This document shows positions 35,495-42,266 of a stretch of 64,000 nucleotides of DNA, piece after piece. Position numbers and translations under genes: made by a program. The DNA comes from JAEUJM01 sp044221555 (GTDB lineage Bacteria > Actinomycetota > Acidimicrobiia > Acidimicrobiales > DATDAH01), in NCBI GenBank assembly GCA_044221555.1, contig JBGAOY010000022.1, positions 9,187 to 73,186 on the forward strand, in the 5' to 3' direction. The notes beneath the pieces are model-generated. The model was not told the DNA's origin. It saw only the letters and a list, made by a program, of their open reading frames with translations, and made no database searches. The first letter of the stretch is position 1. Each line of letters starts with the position of its first letter.

Positions 35495-35550
35495 GAGCTG
35501 GCGCCTGATCTCGTGGCCAGGGCCACCGAATCGGGCGCCAGTTCAGCGGG
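35495..35550. repeat. 56-bp palindromic repeat, family A copy 2 (downstream of pnkp)
   Basis: This is the second copy of the element found upstream of hen1. It starts GAGCTGGCGCCTGAT and ends GCGCCAGTTCAGCGGG, with about ten differences over 56 bases. It lies between the pnkp stop and the convergent phosphotransferase, overlapping the end of that gene by eight bases. Confidence 0.7.
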
Positions 35551-36292
35551 CCTCGCGCTCGACGAGTGCAGTGATGGCGGCGGCCTCGGCGGGGCGGACG
35601 TTGCGATCCTGCAGGCGATGGGCGGCGACCGCGGGCAGCGCGGCACGGGCCGCCGCCTCGGCCCCGCTGGCCCGGAGGAAGGTGCGCACCAGTCGCCGCC
35701 GCAGCCACGGCTCGACGCGGCGCTCGACGCGGGTCACCAGGCGGTGGGGCACCGAGCCCGTCGGCGGGGCCTGGTCGTGGTCGAACGCCGCCATCAGCAG
35801 CCAGGTGAGGGCGATGTCGAGGGCGGGCTCGCCCCCTCGGGCGTTGGTCCAGTCGATCACCACGGGCCCCGCCGGCGAGAGGATCACGTTGCCGGGATGG
35901 AGGTCCTGGTGGACGATGGCGTCGCCCGGCAGCGCCGGGTGCGGGGCCAGGCCGGCGGGCGGGTCGATGGCGTGGAGGCGGGTGTGCAGCTCGGCCAGGG
36001 TCCGGCCGTGCGAGCCCACCCGCCACGGCCTGGCCTCGAGGTCCTCGAGCATCGTGGGGCCGTCGACACGGGCCAGCTCCATCTCGCCGTCGCCGACCCG
36101 GAACACCTCGGGCACCGGGTAGCCCGCGGCCCGCACGTGCTCCATCACCGTGGCCTCGGCCCGCAGGTCCCGCCCGGGGGCGGTGCGGCGCAGCACCCGG
36201 GCGTTGCCGGCGGTGTGGACCGTCGCATCCCGGCCCGCGGCGATCAGCTCGCCCACCTCCCGGTCCGGCGTCCGGAGATCGTCGAGCTCCAC
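35543..36292 (-). CDS. Aminoglycoside phosphotransferase-like kinase
   Basis: From GTG 36292 the product is about 249 residues of the APH/choline kinase fold. VHQDLHPGNVILS holds the catalytic-loop Asp and metal-binding Asn (Brenner motif HxDxxxxN), and VVIDWTNARGGEP carries the second metal-binding Asp. The family phosphorylates aminoglycosides, homoserine, choline or other small alcohols; resistance cannot be claimed. The open frame runs further upstream to 36568, but that part overlaps the divergent DUF1272 gene, so I start it at the GTG. Its 3' end overlaps a palindromic repeat. Confidence 0.75.
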   Translation of the reverse strand: MELDDLRTPDREVGELIAAGRDATVHTAGNARVLRRTAPGRDLRAEATVMEHVRAAGYPVPEVFRVGDGEMELARVDGPTMLEDLEARPWRVGSHGRTLAELHTRLHAIDPPAGLAPHPALPGDAIVHQDLHPGNVILSPAGPVVIDWTNARGGEPALDIALTWLLMAAFDHDQAPPTGSVPHRLVTRVERRVEPWLRRRLVRTFLRASGAEAAARAALPAVAAHRLQDRNVRPAEAAAITALVEREAR

Positions 36293-36329
36293 GACGACAC
36301 GGTACGGGGGGCGCAGTAGCGTCGTCGCC

Positions 36330-36515
36330 GTGCTCGAGATGCGTGCGTCCTGTGAAGCGTGTGAGGCCCCGCTCGCGGTCGATGGTCCCGCGAGGATCTG
36401 CAGCTTCGAGTGCACGTTCTGCGAAGCGTGTGCCGACGGGACGCTGGCCGGCATCTGCCCGAACTGCGGCGGCGAGCTGGTGGCCCGCCCCCGGCGCGTC
36501 GCCGCCGGCACCTGA
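36330..36515 (+). CDS. DUF1272 zinc-ribbon protein
   Basis: The GTG at 36330 opens a 61-residue frame starting MLEMRASCEACEAPL. It has paired cysteines in SCEAC, CSFECTFCEAC and CPNCGGEL, a compact multi-cysteine zinc ribbon typical of the DUF1272 family, which has no known function. It is divergent from the phosphotransferase gene with only about 37 bases between the two starts, so they share a promoter region. Confidence 0.85.
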   Translation: MLEMRASCEACEAPLAVDGPARICSFECTFCEACADGTLAGICPNCGGELVARPRRVAAGT

Positions 36516-36678
36516 TCGACGCCGGTGGGATGGGGTTGGTCGAGCGCCGCGGGTGGGCGACACGCCACTAGTGCCCCGTCCGGCGACGTCTGCCCTGTTG
36601 TCGGGGTCAGCCGGCCGTCGGGAACATGCAGAGGTCGTCTGAGGGGGCAGTAGGTTCGCGTGACGTGGAGGTGGGTCC

Positions 36679-37299
36679 ATGAGGGTGCTGGTGGTCTACG
36701 AATCGATGTACGGCAACACGCACACGGTCGCCGCGCACATCGCGGAGGGCCTGACCGCGGCCGACCGCGTCGACGTCGTGCCGGTCGGCGACGCCACCCC
36801 GGAGGCGGTCGCTGCCGCGGACCTGCTCGTGGTGGGCGGGCCGACCCACGTCCACGGGCTCAGCACCGAAGCGTCGAGGGAGCAGGCACTGACCCCGGAG
36901 CGGCTGCACCGTGGCGACGACCTCGAGGTCGATCCCGATGCCGAAGGCCCTGGCCTCCGGGAGTGGTTCGACCAGCTGAAGCTCGGCCACCGGCTGCTCG
37001 CTGCCGCATTCGACACACGCAGCCAGGGCTCGCCGTTGCTCACGGGGAGGGCCTCGAAGGGCATCCGTCGACGACTACGGCATCACGGGTGTGTGATGGT
37101 CACCGAACCCGAGAGCTTCGTGGTGGCCAAGGACCAGCATCTGGTCGACGGCGAGGCGGAGCGGGCGGTGGACTGGGGGCGCAGCCTGCTCGGCCACGTA
37201 GCCGAGCGCGCCGCCCACGGCGGTCCAAGCGAGGAGAGCGGCCCCGACGTCCTCGGCGACATCATCGAGTCCGGCGGGCGGTTCGCGCCACCCACCTGA
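36679..37299 (+). CDS. Flavodoxin-domain protein
   Basis: The 206-residue protein opens with VLVVYESMYGNTHTVA, the flavodoxin FMN phosphate-binding loop, and has VVGGPTHVHG as the second flavin loop. Such proteins carry one or two electrons through bound FMN. Length exceeds simple flavodoxins by some 50 residues, within the range of long-chain and WrbA-like forms. A GGAGG-type site precedes the ATG. No partner gene for a specific pathway is adjacent. Confidence 0.85.
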   Translation: MRVLVVYESMYGNTHTVAAHIAEGLTAADRVDVVPVGDATPEAVAAADLLVVGGPTHVHGLSTEASREQALTPERLHRGDDLEVDPDAEGPGLREWFDQLKLGHRLLAAAFDTRSQGSPLLTGRASKGIRRRLRHHGCVMVTEPESFVVAKDQHLVDGEAERAVDWGRSLLGHVAERAAHGGPSEESGPDVLGDIIESGGRFAPPT

Positions 37300-37351
37300 G
37301 CTGGCCGAGCCGTGGAGGTGTCGCTCCCATGGGGCGCGGCCGTCGACGAAC

Positions 37352-37398
37352 CCGGCGCAATTTCCGGCGTGTGGCGGCGGATCTTGCGCTGAGTTCGG
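37352..37398. repeat. 47-bp dispersed palindromic repeat, family B copy 2
   Basis: Begins CCGGCGCAATTTCCGGCG and ends TTGCGCTGAGTTCGG; about 36 of 47 positions match the copy at 19457. GCGCAA and TTGCGC are exact inverted arms. It lies between the flavodoxin stop and the convergent globin stop. Confidence 0.65.
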
Positions 37399-37414
37399 CG
37401 GACCGCGGCGGTCG

Positions 37415-38041
37415 TCAGTCGCCGGCGACGGGGCGCACGACCGTCACCGCGATCGGGACGTCGCCGTCGGCGCTGACGCCGTCCATCAGGCGCTCGAGCG
37501 CCGCCGCCATCTTGGCCGCCTTCAACTTGGCGGTGTCGGCCATGGGGCCACGGAACTGCTCGTCGATCGTGAGGTCGAACAGCTCGAGCCACCGCTGGTA
37601 GTGCGCCGGGGTGAACGGGGTGTCGGCCTGGAGCGGCCGGTGGGCCAGCAGCGGGTTGCCCTCGTAGCCCCGCTCGCCGAACAACTGCCAGGACCAGAAG
37701 TCGATCAGCGTGGCGATGTGGGCCGGCCAGTCCACCTCGGCGGCGGCGAACACCGGGCCGAGGCGCTCGTCCATGGCCGCCTGCCGGTAGAACGAGCGCA
37801 CCAGCACCTCCACCCCCTCGCGGTCGACCAGGTCGACCGGGCCGGTGCCGGCCAACCCGGGGTCGACCGCGGCGGGCAGGTCGGGGAGGTGGGGCCGGGC
37901 GGATGACGCGGCGGCGCCCACGGCCCCGGTGTCGTCGCCGATGTCTCCGACGTCTCCGCGGTCATCGACGTCGGCGTCCTCGTCGAAGAGGTGCGCCCAG
38001 CACGCGGGGTCGCCGCCCTGATCCTCGGGCGGCCGCGCCAT
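37415..38041 (-). CDS. Group III truncated haemoglobin with acidic N-terminal extension
   Basis: The globin domain starts near residue 75 (LVRSFYRQAAMDERLGPVF) and continues through WSWQLFGERGYEGNPL and FTPAHYQRWLELF, which is the pattern of group III truncated haemoglobins. These bind O2 or NO. About 70 residues of acidic, Asp/Gly/Ala-rich sequence precede it and are not part of the fold. The ATG at 38041 overlaps the Ric stop as TGATG, so both proteins are made together. With an NsrR-like regulator in the operon, a role in nitric oxide defence is likely. Confidence 0.82.
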   Translation of the reverse strand: MARPPEDQGGDPACWAHLFDEDADVDDRGDVGDIGDDTGAVGAAASSARPHLPDLPAAVDPGLAGTGPVDLVDREGVEVLVRSFYRQAAMDERLGPVFAAAEVDWPAHIATLIDFWSWQLFGERGYEGNPLLAHRPLQADTPFTPAHYQRWLELFDLTIDEQFRGPMADTAKLKAAKMAAALERLMDGVSADGDVPIAVTVVRPVAGD

Positions 38042-38757
38042 CAGCGCGCCACCGCCTGCTGCTCGAGGGTGGTGACCGCGGGGAACAGCACGTTGTTCTC
38101 CTTGTGGACGTGCAGGTGGGTGTCGGCCTCGAGCTCGGCCAGGCCCTCGTACAGCGCCCGGTAGCTGGCGCAGCCGTCGTCGGGCACCCGGTAGCCGTCG
38201 GTGAGCCGGCGCAGATCGGCGAGCAGGTCGCCGGCCACGTCGTGCTCGATCATCATCTGCGCGATCGGCCCGTCACGCAGCGACCCGCAGTGGAACGCCG
38301 CCGACCCCCCGGCGGCCTCCAGCTCCCGGATCATCGGGAACAGGATGCGCTCCTCCTTCATGAGGTGGGGCTCCAGGTCGTCGCGCAGCTCGCCATAGGT
38401 GTCCCTTACCCGCGCCAGTTCGGGGTGACGCTCACCGTGCACGTCGGCGACCTTGACGGCGAGGGCCGCGAGGCGGTCGAGCTCGGTGTGCAGGTAGGCG
38501 TGGTGCGTGGCCTCGAGGTGGTCGACCAGGTCGCTCGGGCCCATGGCGGCCCAGTCCGGCTCGGGCCCGTCGTCGAGGGCGGCGAGCGCGTCCAGCACCG
38601 CCGCCGGGTCGGCCCCCGCCTCGGCGCAGGCCTGGTCGAGGCGGCGTTGGCCGCCGCAGCAGTAGTCGAGGCCGAACGCCTCGAGCACCCGGGCCGAGCC
38701 GGGTGCAGCGGTGACGATGTCGGCGAGGCGCCGGTCGGGTGCGTTGGTCGTGGTCAT
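38041..38757 (-). CDS. ric: Iron-sulfur cluster repair di-iron protein Ric (ScdA/YtfE)
   Basis: The product is 238 residues. The N-terminal ScdA domain has FGLDYCCGGQR with the paired cysteines. The C-terminal hemerythrin-like di-iron domain supplies HHAYLHTELDRL, HLMKEERILFPMI, MMIEHDVAGDLL and LHVHKENNVLFP, together the His/Glu ligands of the iron pair. These proteins restore iron-sulfur clusters damaged by nitric oxide or oxidants. It sits between a YwiC-like membrane protein and a truncated globin, downstream of an NsrR-like regulator, which is a coherent nitrosative-stress operon. Confidence 0.92.
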   Translation of the reverse strand: MTTTNAPDRRLADIVTAAPGSARVLEAFGLDYCCGGQRRLDQACAEAGADPAAVLDALAALDDGPEPDWAAMGPSDLVDHLEATHHAYLHTELDRLAALAVKVADVHGERHPELARVRDTYGELRDDLEPHLMKEERILFPMIRELEAAGGSAAFHCGSLRDGPIAQMMIEHDVAGDLLADLRRLTDGYRVPDDGCASYRALYEGLAELEADTHLHVHKENNVLFPAVTTLEQQAVAR

Positions 38758-38822
38758 GGAGAGGCCTTTCGCGGGTGGGCAGGACGGGAGCGATGCTGCG
38801 GGCAGGGGCGACATGGCGGTCA

Positions 38823-39725
38823 TCAGGCGAGGGCCACGCCCAGGGCGGTGATCACCACCACACCGACACCGAGGGCCATCTGGCGCAGGCCGAGCACGAC
38901 CGGGCGCGGCACCGGACGGCGGGCCCCCAGTCGCTGCACGACGATTACCGCGGCGACGGCGAGGGCGCCGGCGACGAGCGCCCGGTCGAGGGCGATCGAG
39001 ATCGCCGCGGCGGCGAGGGCGGCGCCGTCCGCCACGAGGGTCACCGTCGCCGAGGCGGGGCGACCGTGGAGACGGGCGATCTCGGCCCGGACGAACGGGA
39101 TGGAGGTGGTCACCCGGGCGGCCAGCACCAACCAAAATCCGACGGCCAGGAGCGCGGGACCGTCGTCGGCCAGCACGATCATCGGGGCGACGGCGCACAC
39201 CGCCGCCGCGCCGGCGAGCTCGGGGACCAGCCGGCGGCCGCGGGAGCGCACCTCGTACCAACCCTCGACCGCGACCAGAGGGGCGGCGGCGACGGCAGGA
39301 ACCCAGAACCACGTGGCACCCAGCACGACGGCGGCGATCGCGAGCGCAACGAGCATCGTCACCTCGACCGTGGCCACCCGAGTGGCGAGCACGGTGCGCT
39401 CGAGGCGGCGTCCGCGTCGGCGGTCGACGACGGCCAGCTTGAGCGGGGTGCGGGCCAGGAACGCCAGCAGTGCGGCGCCGGCGATGCAGAGCCCGGCCGC
39501 GCCGGGTGCGACCAGCAGCCCGAGCAGGCAGGGCTCGAGCGTGAGGCCCCAGCCACCGTGCTCTGCCGGCAGCGCCACCGCCCGCAGCCCGGACCGTGCG
39601 GCCGGGGCCGGGCGGGCGGGCGTGGCGGCCGGGGGTTCCGACAGGGACGGACCCGCGGCGCCGTGCCCGGGTGGGGCGGCCGGTCGCCGCCCATGGGCGG
39701 GGGCCTCGGGGGTCGCCGAGCTCAT
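38823..39725 (-). CDS. YwiC-like family membrane protein
   Basis: From ATG 39725 (GGAGCGGGAG just upstream) the protein is 300 residues. An Ala/Pro-rich leader precedes PAEHGGWGLTLEPCLLGLL, the conserved opening of YwiC-like proteins, and about eight to nine membrane helices follow. The family has no proven function, but it often neighbours nitrate/nitrite or NO-response genes, as here. An earlier ATG at 39767 has no ribosome site. Confidence 0.8.
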   Translation of the reverse strand: MSSATPEAPAHGRRPAAPPGHGAAGPSLSEPPAATPARPAPAARSGLRAVALPAEHGGWGLTLEPCLLGLLVAPGAAGLCIAGAALLAFLARTPLKLAVVDRRRGRRLERTVLATRVATVEVTMLVALAIAAVVLGATWFWVPAVAAAPLVAVEGWYEVRSRGRRLVPELAGAAAVCAVAPMIVLADDGPALLAVGFWLVLAARVTTSIPFVRAEIARLHGRPASATVTLVADGAALAAAAISIALDRALVAGALAVAAVIVVQRLGARRPVPRPVVLGLRQMALGVGVVVITALGVALA

Positions 39726-39837
39726 GTCTCCCGCTCCGGGCGACTCGGTCGCCGGGACGCCAGCCATTGCGTTCGGGTCACGCAGGCCGGGGCCCCGCCC
39801 GTAGCCCGTTCGGCCACGTAGGCAGCGTTCCTCGCGC

Positions 39838-40248
39838 TCACGCCCGGCTCCGTGCCCGCAGGCCGGCGAGGGGCGTGCCCCGCAGTTGCGCGAGCAGCTG
39901 CGTGCGGGCGTTCACCCAGGGGTGGTGCAGGGCGCACGGTCCCTCTGCCGCGCACGGGCGGTCCTCCAGCACACAGCGGCCGGTGTCGGTGGGGCCCTCC
40001 ACCGCTTCGATCACGTCCAGCACGCTCACCTCGCCGAGATCGACGGTGAGCGTGTAGCCACCCGACGGACCGGGGTCGGAACGCACCCACCCACGGGCCA
40101 CCAGTGGCGACATGGCCTGCGACAGGAAGCCCGGGGTGGTGCCCACCGCATCGGCCAACGCCGACGCCTTGGTGCGATCGGCGGTGGCCTCGAGCTCGAG
40201 CAACGCCCGGGTGGCCAGGTCGGTCCGCCGCGTGATCTCAAGTCGCAT
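39838..40248 (-). CDS. nsrR: Rrf2 family regulator, NsrR-like nitric oxide sensor
   Basis: The 136-residue protein has an N-terminal winged helix (ASALADAVGTTPGFLSQAM) and three cysteines at 92, 99 and 105. That matches the Cys positions of iron-sulfur cluster-binding NsrR/IscR proteins. NsrR binds NO through its cluster and then releases DNA. The genes that follow on the same strand (YwiC-like, Ric, globin) are a typical NO-response set. A perfect palindrome covers the start codon, so the gene is probably autoregulated. The NsrR name is inferred from context and cysteine pattern; another Rrf2 sensor type remains possible. Confidence 0.8.
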   Translation of the reverse strand: MRLEITRRTDLATRALLELEATADRTKASALADAVGTTPGFLSQAMSPLVARGWVRSDPGPSGGYTLTVDLGEVSVLDVIEAVEGPTDTGRCVLEDRPCAAEGPCALHHPWVNARTQLLAQLRGTPLAGLRARSRA

Positions 40249-40262
40249 AGTCCGAGACTATG
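40246..40262. promoter_or_regulatory. Perfect palindrome over the start codon of the Rrf2 gene
   Basis: CATAGTC-CGA-GACTATG is a perfect 7-bp inverted repeat with a 3-bp centre. The left CAT is the complement of the regulator's own ATG. Binding here would block both initiation of transcription and translation, as expected for an autorepressor with a leaderless or very short leader. Confidence 0.65.
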
Positions 40263-40296
40263 GGAACCGCGCCCTGGGCGGGCAGGGCCGTTGGTC

Positions 40297-40923
40297 CTAT
40301 CGCTGTGCGGGTCGGCGCCTCGCCGCCACGAAGGTGAACGGTTGCTCGGCTCCCCAGGGGGTGCGGTGCAGCTCGCGGCGAACGTCCACCACCTCGAACC
40401 CCTCGAGCAGCTCGGCCAGTTCGCCACCGTCGTAGCGGCGGACCGGCAGGCCCGAGCACGCCTCGGGTCCGTCCGGGGCGAAGGTGGCGAGGATCACCGC
40501 GCCCTCCGGCACCGCGGTCTGCAACGTGGCGAGGTACGCGTCCCGGTCAGCCTCGTCGACCAGGAAGTGGAGCACTGCCCGGTCGTGCCACAGCCCGAAG
40601 GCCCGCGCGGGCGTCCACGCCAACACATCTGCGGTGATCCACTCGACGGGCGCGACGGCGCCCACGCGGGACCAGGCCGCGTCGAGCGCCGTGGCCGAGA
40701 CGTCCAGCACGGAGAGGTCGGTGAAGCCACGGGCGACCAAGGCGTCGACGAAGGTCGATGCCCCCGCGCCGACGTCGATCACCGGGGTGGCGGCGCCGAC
40801 ACCCAAGGCCTCGACGAGGGCCAGCGACGTGACCGGGCTGGCCTGGTACCAACTCACCTGGTCGGCACGGCGGGTCCGGTAGACCTCCTCCCAGTGCTCG
40901 ACGCGGCTCGCGGAGCGGTCCAC
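40297..40923 (-). CDS. SAM-dependent methyltransferase (class I)
   Basis: The 208-residue protein opens with HWEEVYRTRRADQVSWYQ and then PVIDVGAGAS, which is the class I SAM-binding glycine motif, followed by LSVLDVSATALDAA. The pattern is that of thiopurine/tellurite-type or generic small-molecule methyltransferases. The start is a GTG. It lies upstream of the NsrR-like gene on the same strand, about 50 bases away, but the palindrome between them suggests separate promoters. The substrate is unknown. Confidence 0.85.
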   Translation of the reverse strand: MDRSASRVEHWEEVYRTRRADQVSWYQASPVTSLALVEALGVGAATPVIDVGAGASTFVDALVARGFTDLSVLDVSATALDAAWSRVGAVAPVEWITADVLAWTPARAFGLWHDRAVLHFLVDEADRDAYLATLQTAVPEGAVILATFAPDGPEACSGLPVRRYDGGELAELLEGFEVVDVRRELHRTPWGAEQPFTFVAARRRPAQR

Positions 40924-40980
40924 CGCCTCACGGTACCGACGTCCGCCCTACGATCCCGGCATGCGGATCGGTGGCACCTG

Positions 40981-41445
40981 ATGTACTCGCGGCTGGTCAA
41001 CCGGTTCTCGGCCACGCGGCCGGGGTCGTGGCTGGTGAAGCACGTCGCCGCGAAGGTCGACCCGAAGATCTTCCGGCTCACCAACGGGCGCTTCACCCTC
41101 ACCGGCAAGCCGACGCTGCCGATGCTGGCCCTCACGGTGGTCGGGCGGAAGTCGGGCGAGCCCCGCACCGTGCAACTGGCCTACCACCGGGACGGCGACG
41201 ACTACCTGGTGGTGGCCAGCGCCATGGGCCAGGAGCGCCACCCCGCCTGGCGGTACAACCTGGAAGCCAACCCCGACGTGGAGGTGCTGGTCCGCGGCCG
41301 CACGTTCCGGGCCCACGCGACCGTGCTCGCCGCCGACGAGAAGGCCCGCCTGTGGCCGGCGATCGCCACCACCATCCCCCAGATGCACACCTACGTCGAG
41401 CGCACCGACCGCGACATCCGCGTCTTCCGCCTCACCGAGACGTGA
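40981..41445 (+). CDS. Deazaflavin (F420)-dependent nitroreductase-like protein
   Basis: The 154-residue protein has the DDN/DUF385 pattern: LALTVVGRKSGEPRTVQLAY, then VASAMGQERHPAWRYNLEANPDVEV. These small split-barrel proteins bind cofactor F420 or F420H2 and reduce quinones and nitro compounds. The cofactor is typical of actinobacteria, which supports the assignment of the organism. The ATG at 40981 has no clear ribosome site. Directly after its stop comes a tandem 89-bp repeat. Confidence 0.88.
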   Translation: MYSRLVNRFSATRPGSWLVKHVAAKVDPKIFRLTNGRFTLTGKPTLPMLALTVVGRKSGEPRTVQLAYHRDGDDYLVVASAMGQERHPAWRYNLEANPDVEVLVRGRTFRAHATVLAADEKARLWPAIATTIPQMHTYVERTDRDIRVFRLTET

Positions 41446-41614
41446 CATTGGCTCCTCCTCCGTCGGAGCGGCTTCGCCATCCGGTTCTCACTCCGTGCGG
41501 CTTCGCTCCGCTCCGCCACGTGAACGGGACCTGACATTGGCTCCTCCTTCGTCGGAGCGGCTTCGCCATCCGGTTCTCGCTCGCCGCGGCTTCGCTCCGC
41601 CCCGCCACCTGACC
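41443..41614. repeat. 89-bp tandem duplication between convergent genes
   Basis: TGACATTGGCTCCTCC begins at 41443 and again at 41532, 89 bp later. The two units share most of their sequence, including GTCGGAGCGGCTTCGCC and GGCTTCGCTCCG, which are partly complementary and could fold. The first unit begins with the stop codon of the F420-type gene. It fills the space up to the PAP2 stop. Confidence 0.75.
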
Positions 41615-41629
41615 GTGGTACGGCGTCGG

Positions 41630-42235
41630 TCAGCCGAGGCCGAGCGCCGCGGCCACCAGTGCGCCGGCCACGAGGCCGGCGCCCAGGCCGGCGGTGACGT
41701 CGAGGGGGTTGTGGGCGCCGACGTAGACCCGCCCGACCATGACCGCGGCGGTCAGCAGGGACGGGATGCCGACCCAGACCAGGCCCAGGTCGTCGACGAT
41801 GACGGCGGTGACGGCGGCCACCAGCACCACGTGGCCTGACGGGAAGCTCATGCCCGAGGTGGGCACGTCGGACCCGCGCAGCTGAGCGCCGGGCTCGCTG
41901 GTTCCCGGGCGCTGACGGATCGAGAGGTACGGCGCCATCCAGTGGCGGATGGCGCGCTCGGCGACCAGCTTCAGCGCCGCCGCCAGCACCACGGCGACGG
42001 CGAGTCGCCCGTCGCGCCACGCGAGGGCCAAGGCCAACCCCGCCACGGTGCCCACCACCAGGTTGCCGAGCTGCATGGGCACCCACAACGGCACGTACAG
42101 CCAGTCGGGCAGCCCGTTCACCACCCGGAACGCCCGTTGCTCGACGGGGTGGATCACCGGGTGCCGGGCACCCACGAGCGAGAGGCCCAGGACGACGGCG
42201 CCGGCGATCAACGCGGTCAGCGTGGCCGGGTGCAT
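41630..42235 (-). CDS. PAP2 family membrane phosphatase
   Basis: The 201-residue protein has about five membrane helices and the three phosphatase signature regions: IRQRPG (motif 1, degenerate), FPSGH (motif 2) and GRVYVGAHNPLDV (motif 3 with catalytic His). PAP2 enzymes remove phosphate from lipid phosphates such as phosphatidic acid or undecaprenyl diphosphate. Motif 1 departs from the usual KxxxxxxRP in having Arg-rich sequence, so activity is probable rather than certain. Confidence 0.85.
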   Translation of the reverse strand: MHPATLTALIAGAVVLGLSLVGARHPVIHPVEQRAFRVVNGLPDWLYVPLWVPMQLGNLVVGTVAGLALALAWRDGRLAVAVVLAAALKLVAERAIRHWMAPYLSIRQRPGTSEPGAQLRGSDVPTSGMSFPSGHVVLVAAVTAVIVDDLGLVWVGIPSLLTAAVMVGRVYVGAHNPLDVTAGLGAGLVAGALVAAALGLG

Positions 42236-42266
42236 GGCCAGACGGTAGGCCGGGGCGCGCGACGGC

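Noticed and set aside
35402..35557. Possible gene starting ATG 35402, overlapping the pnkp stop as TGATG
   Set aside because: The overlap looked like coupling to pnkp, but the frame runs through the palindromic repeat and into the antisense strand of the phosphotransferase gene, with no recognisable domain.
35543..36292. Antibiotic resistance role for the phosphotransferase
   Set aside because: The APH fold also serves many housekeeping kinases; no substrate-specific residues or resistance context are present.
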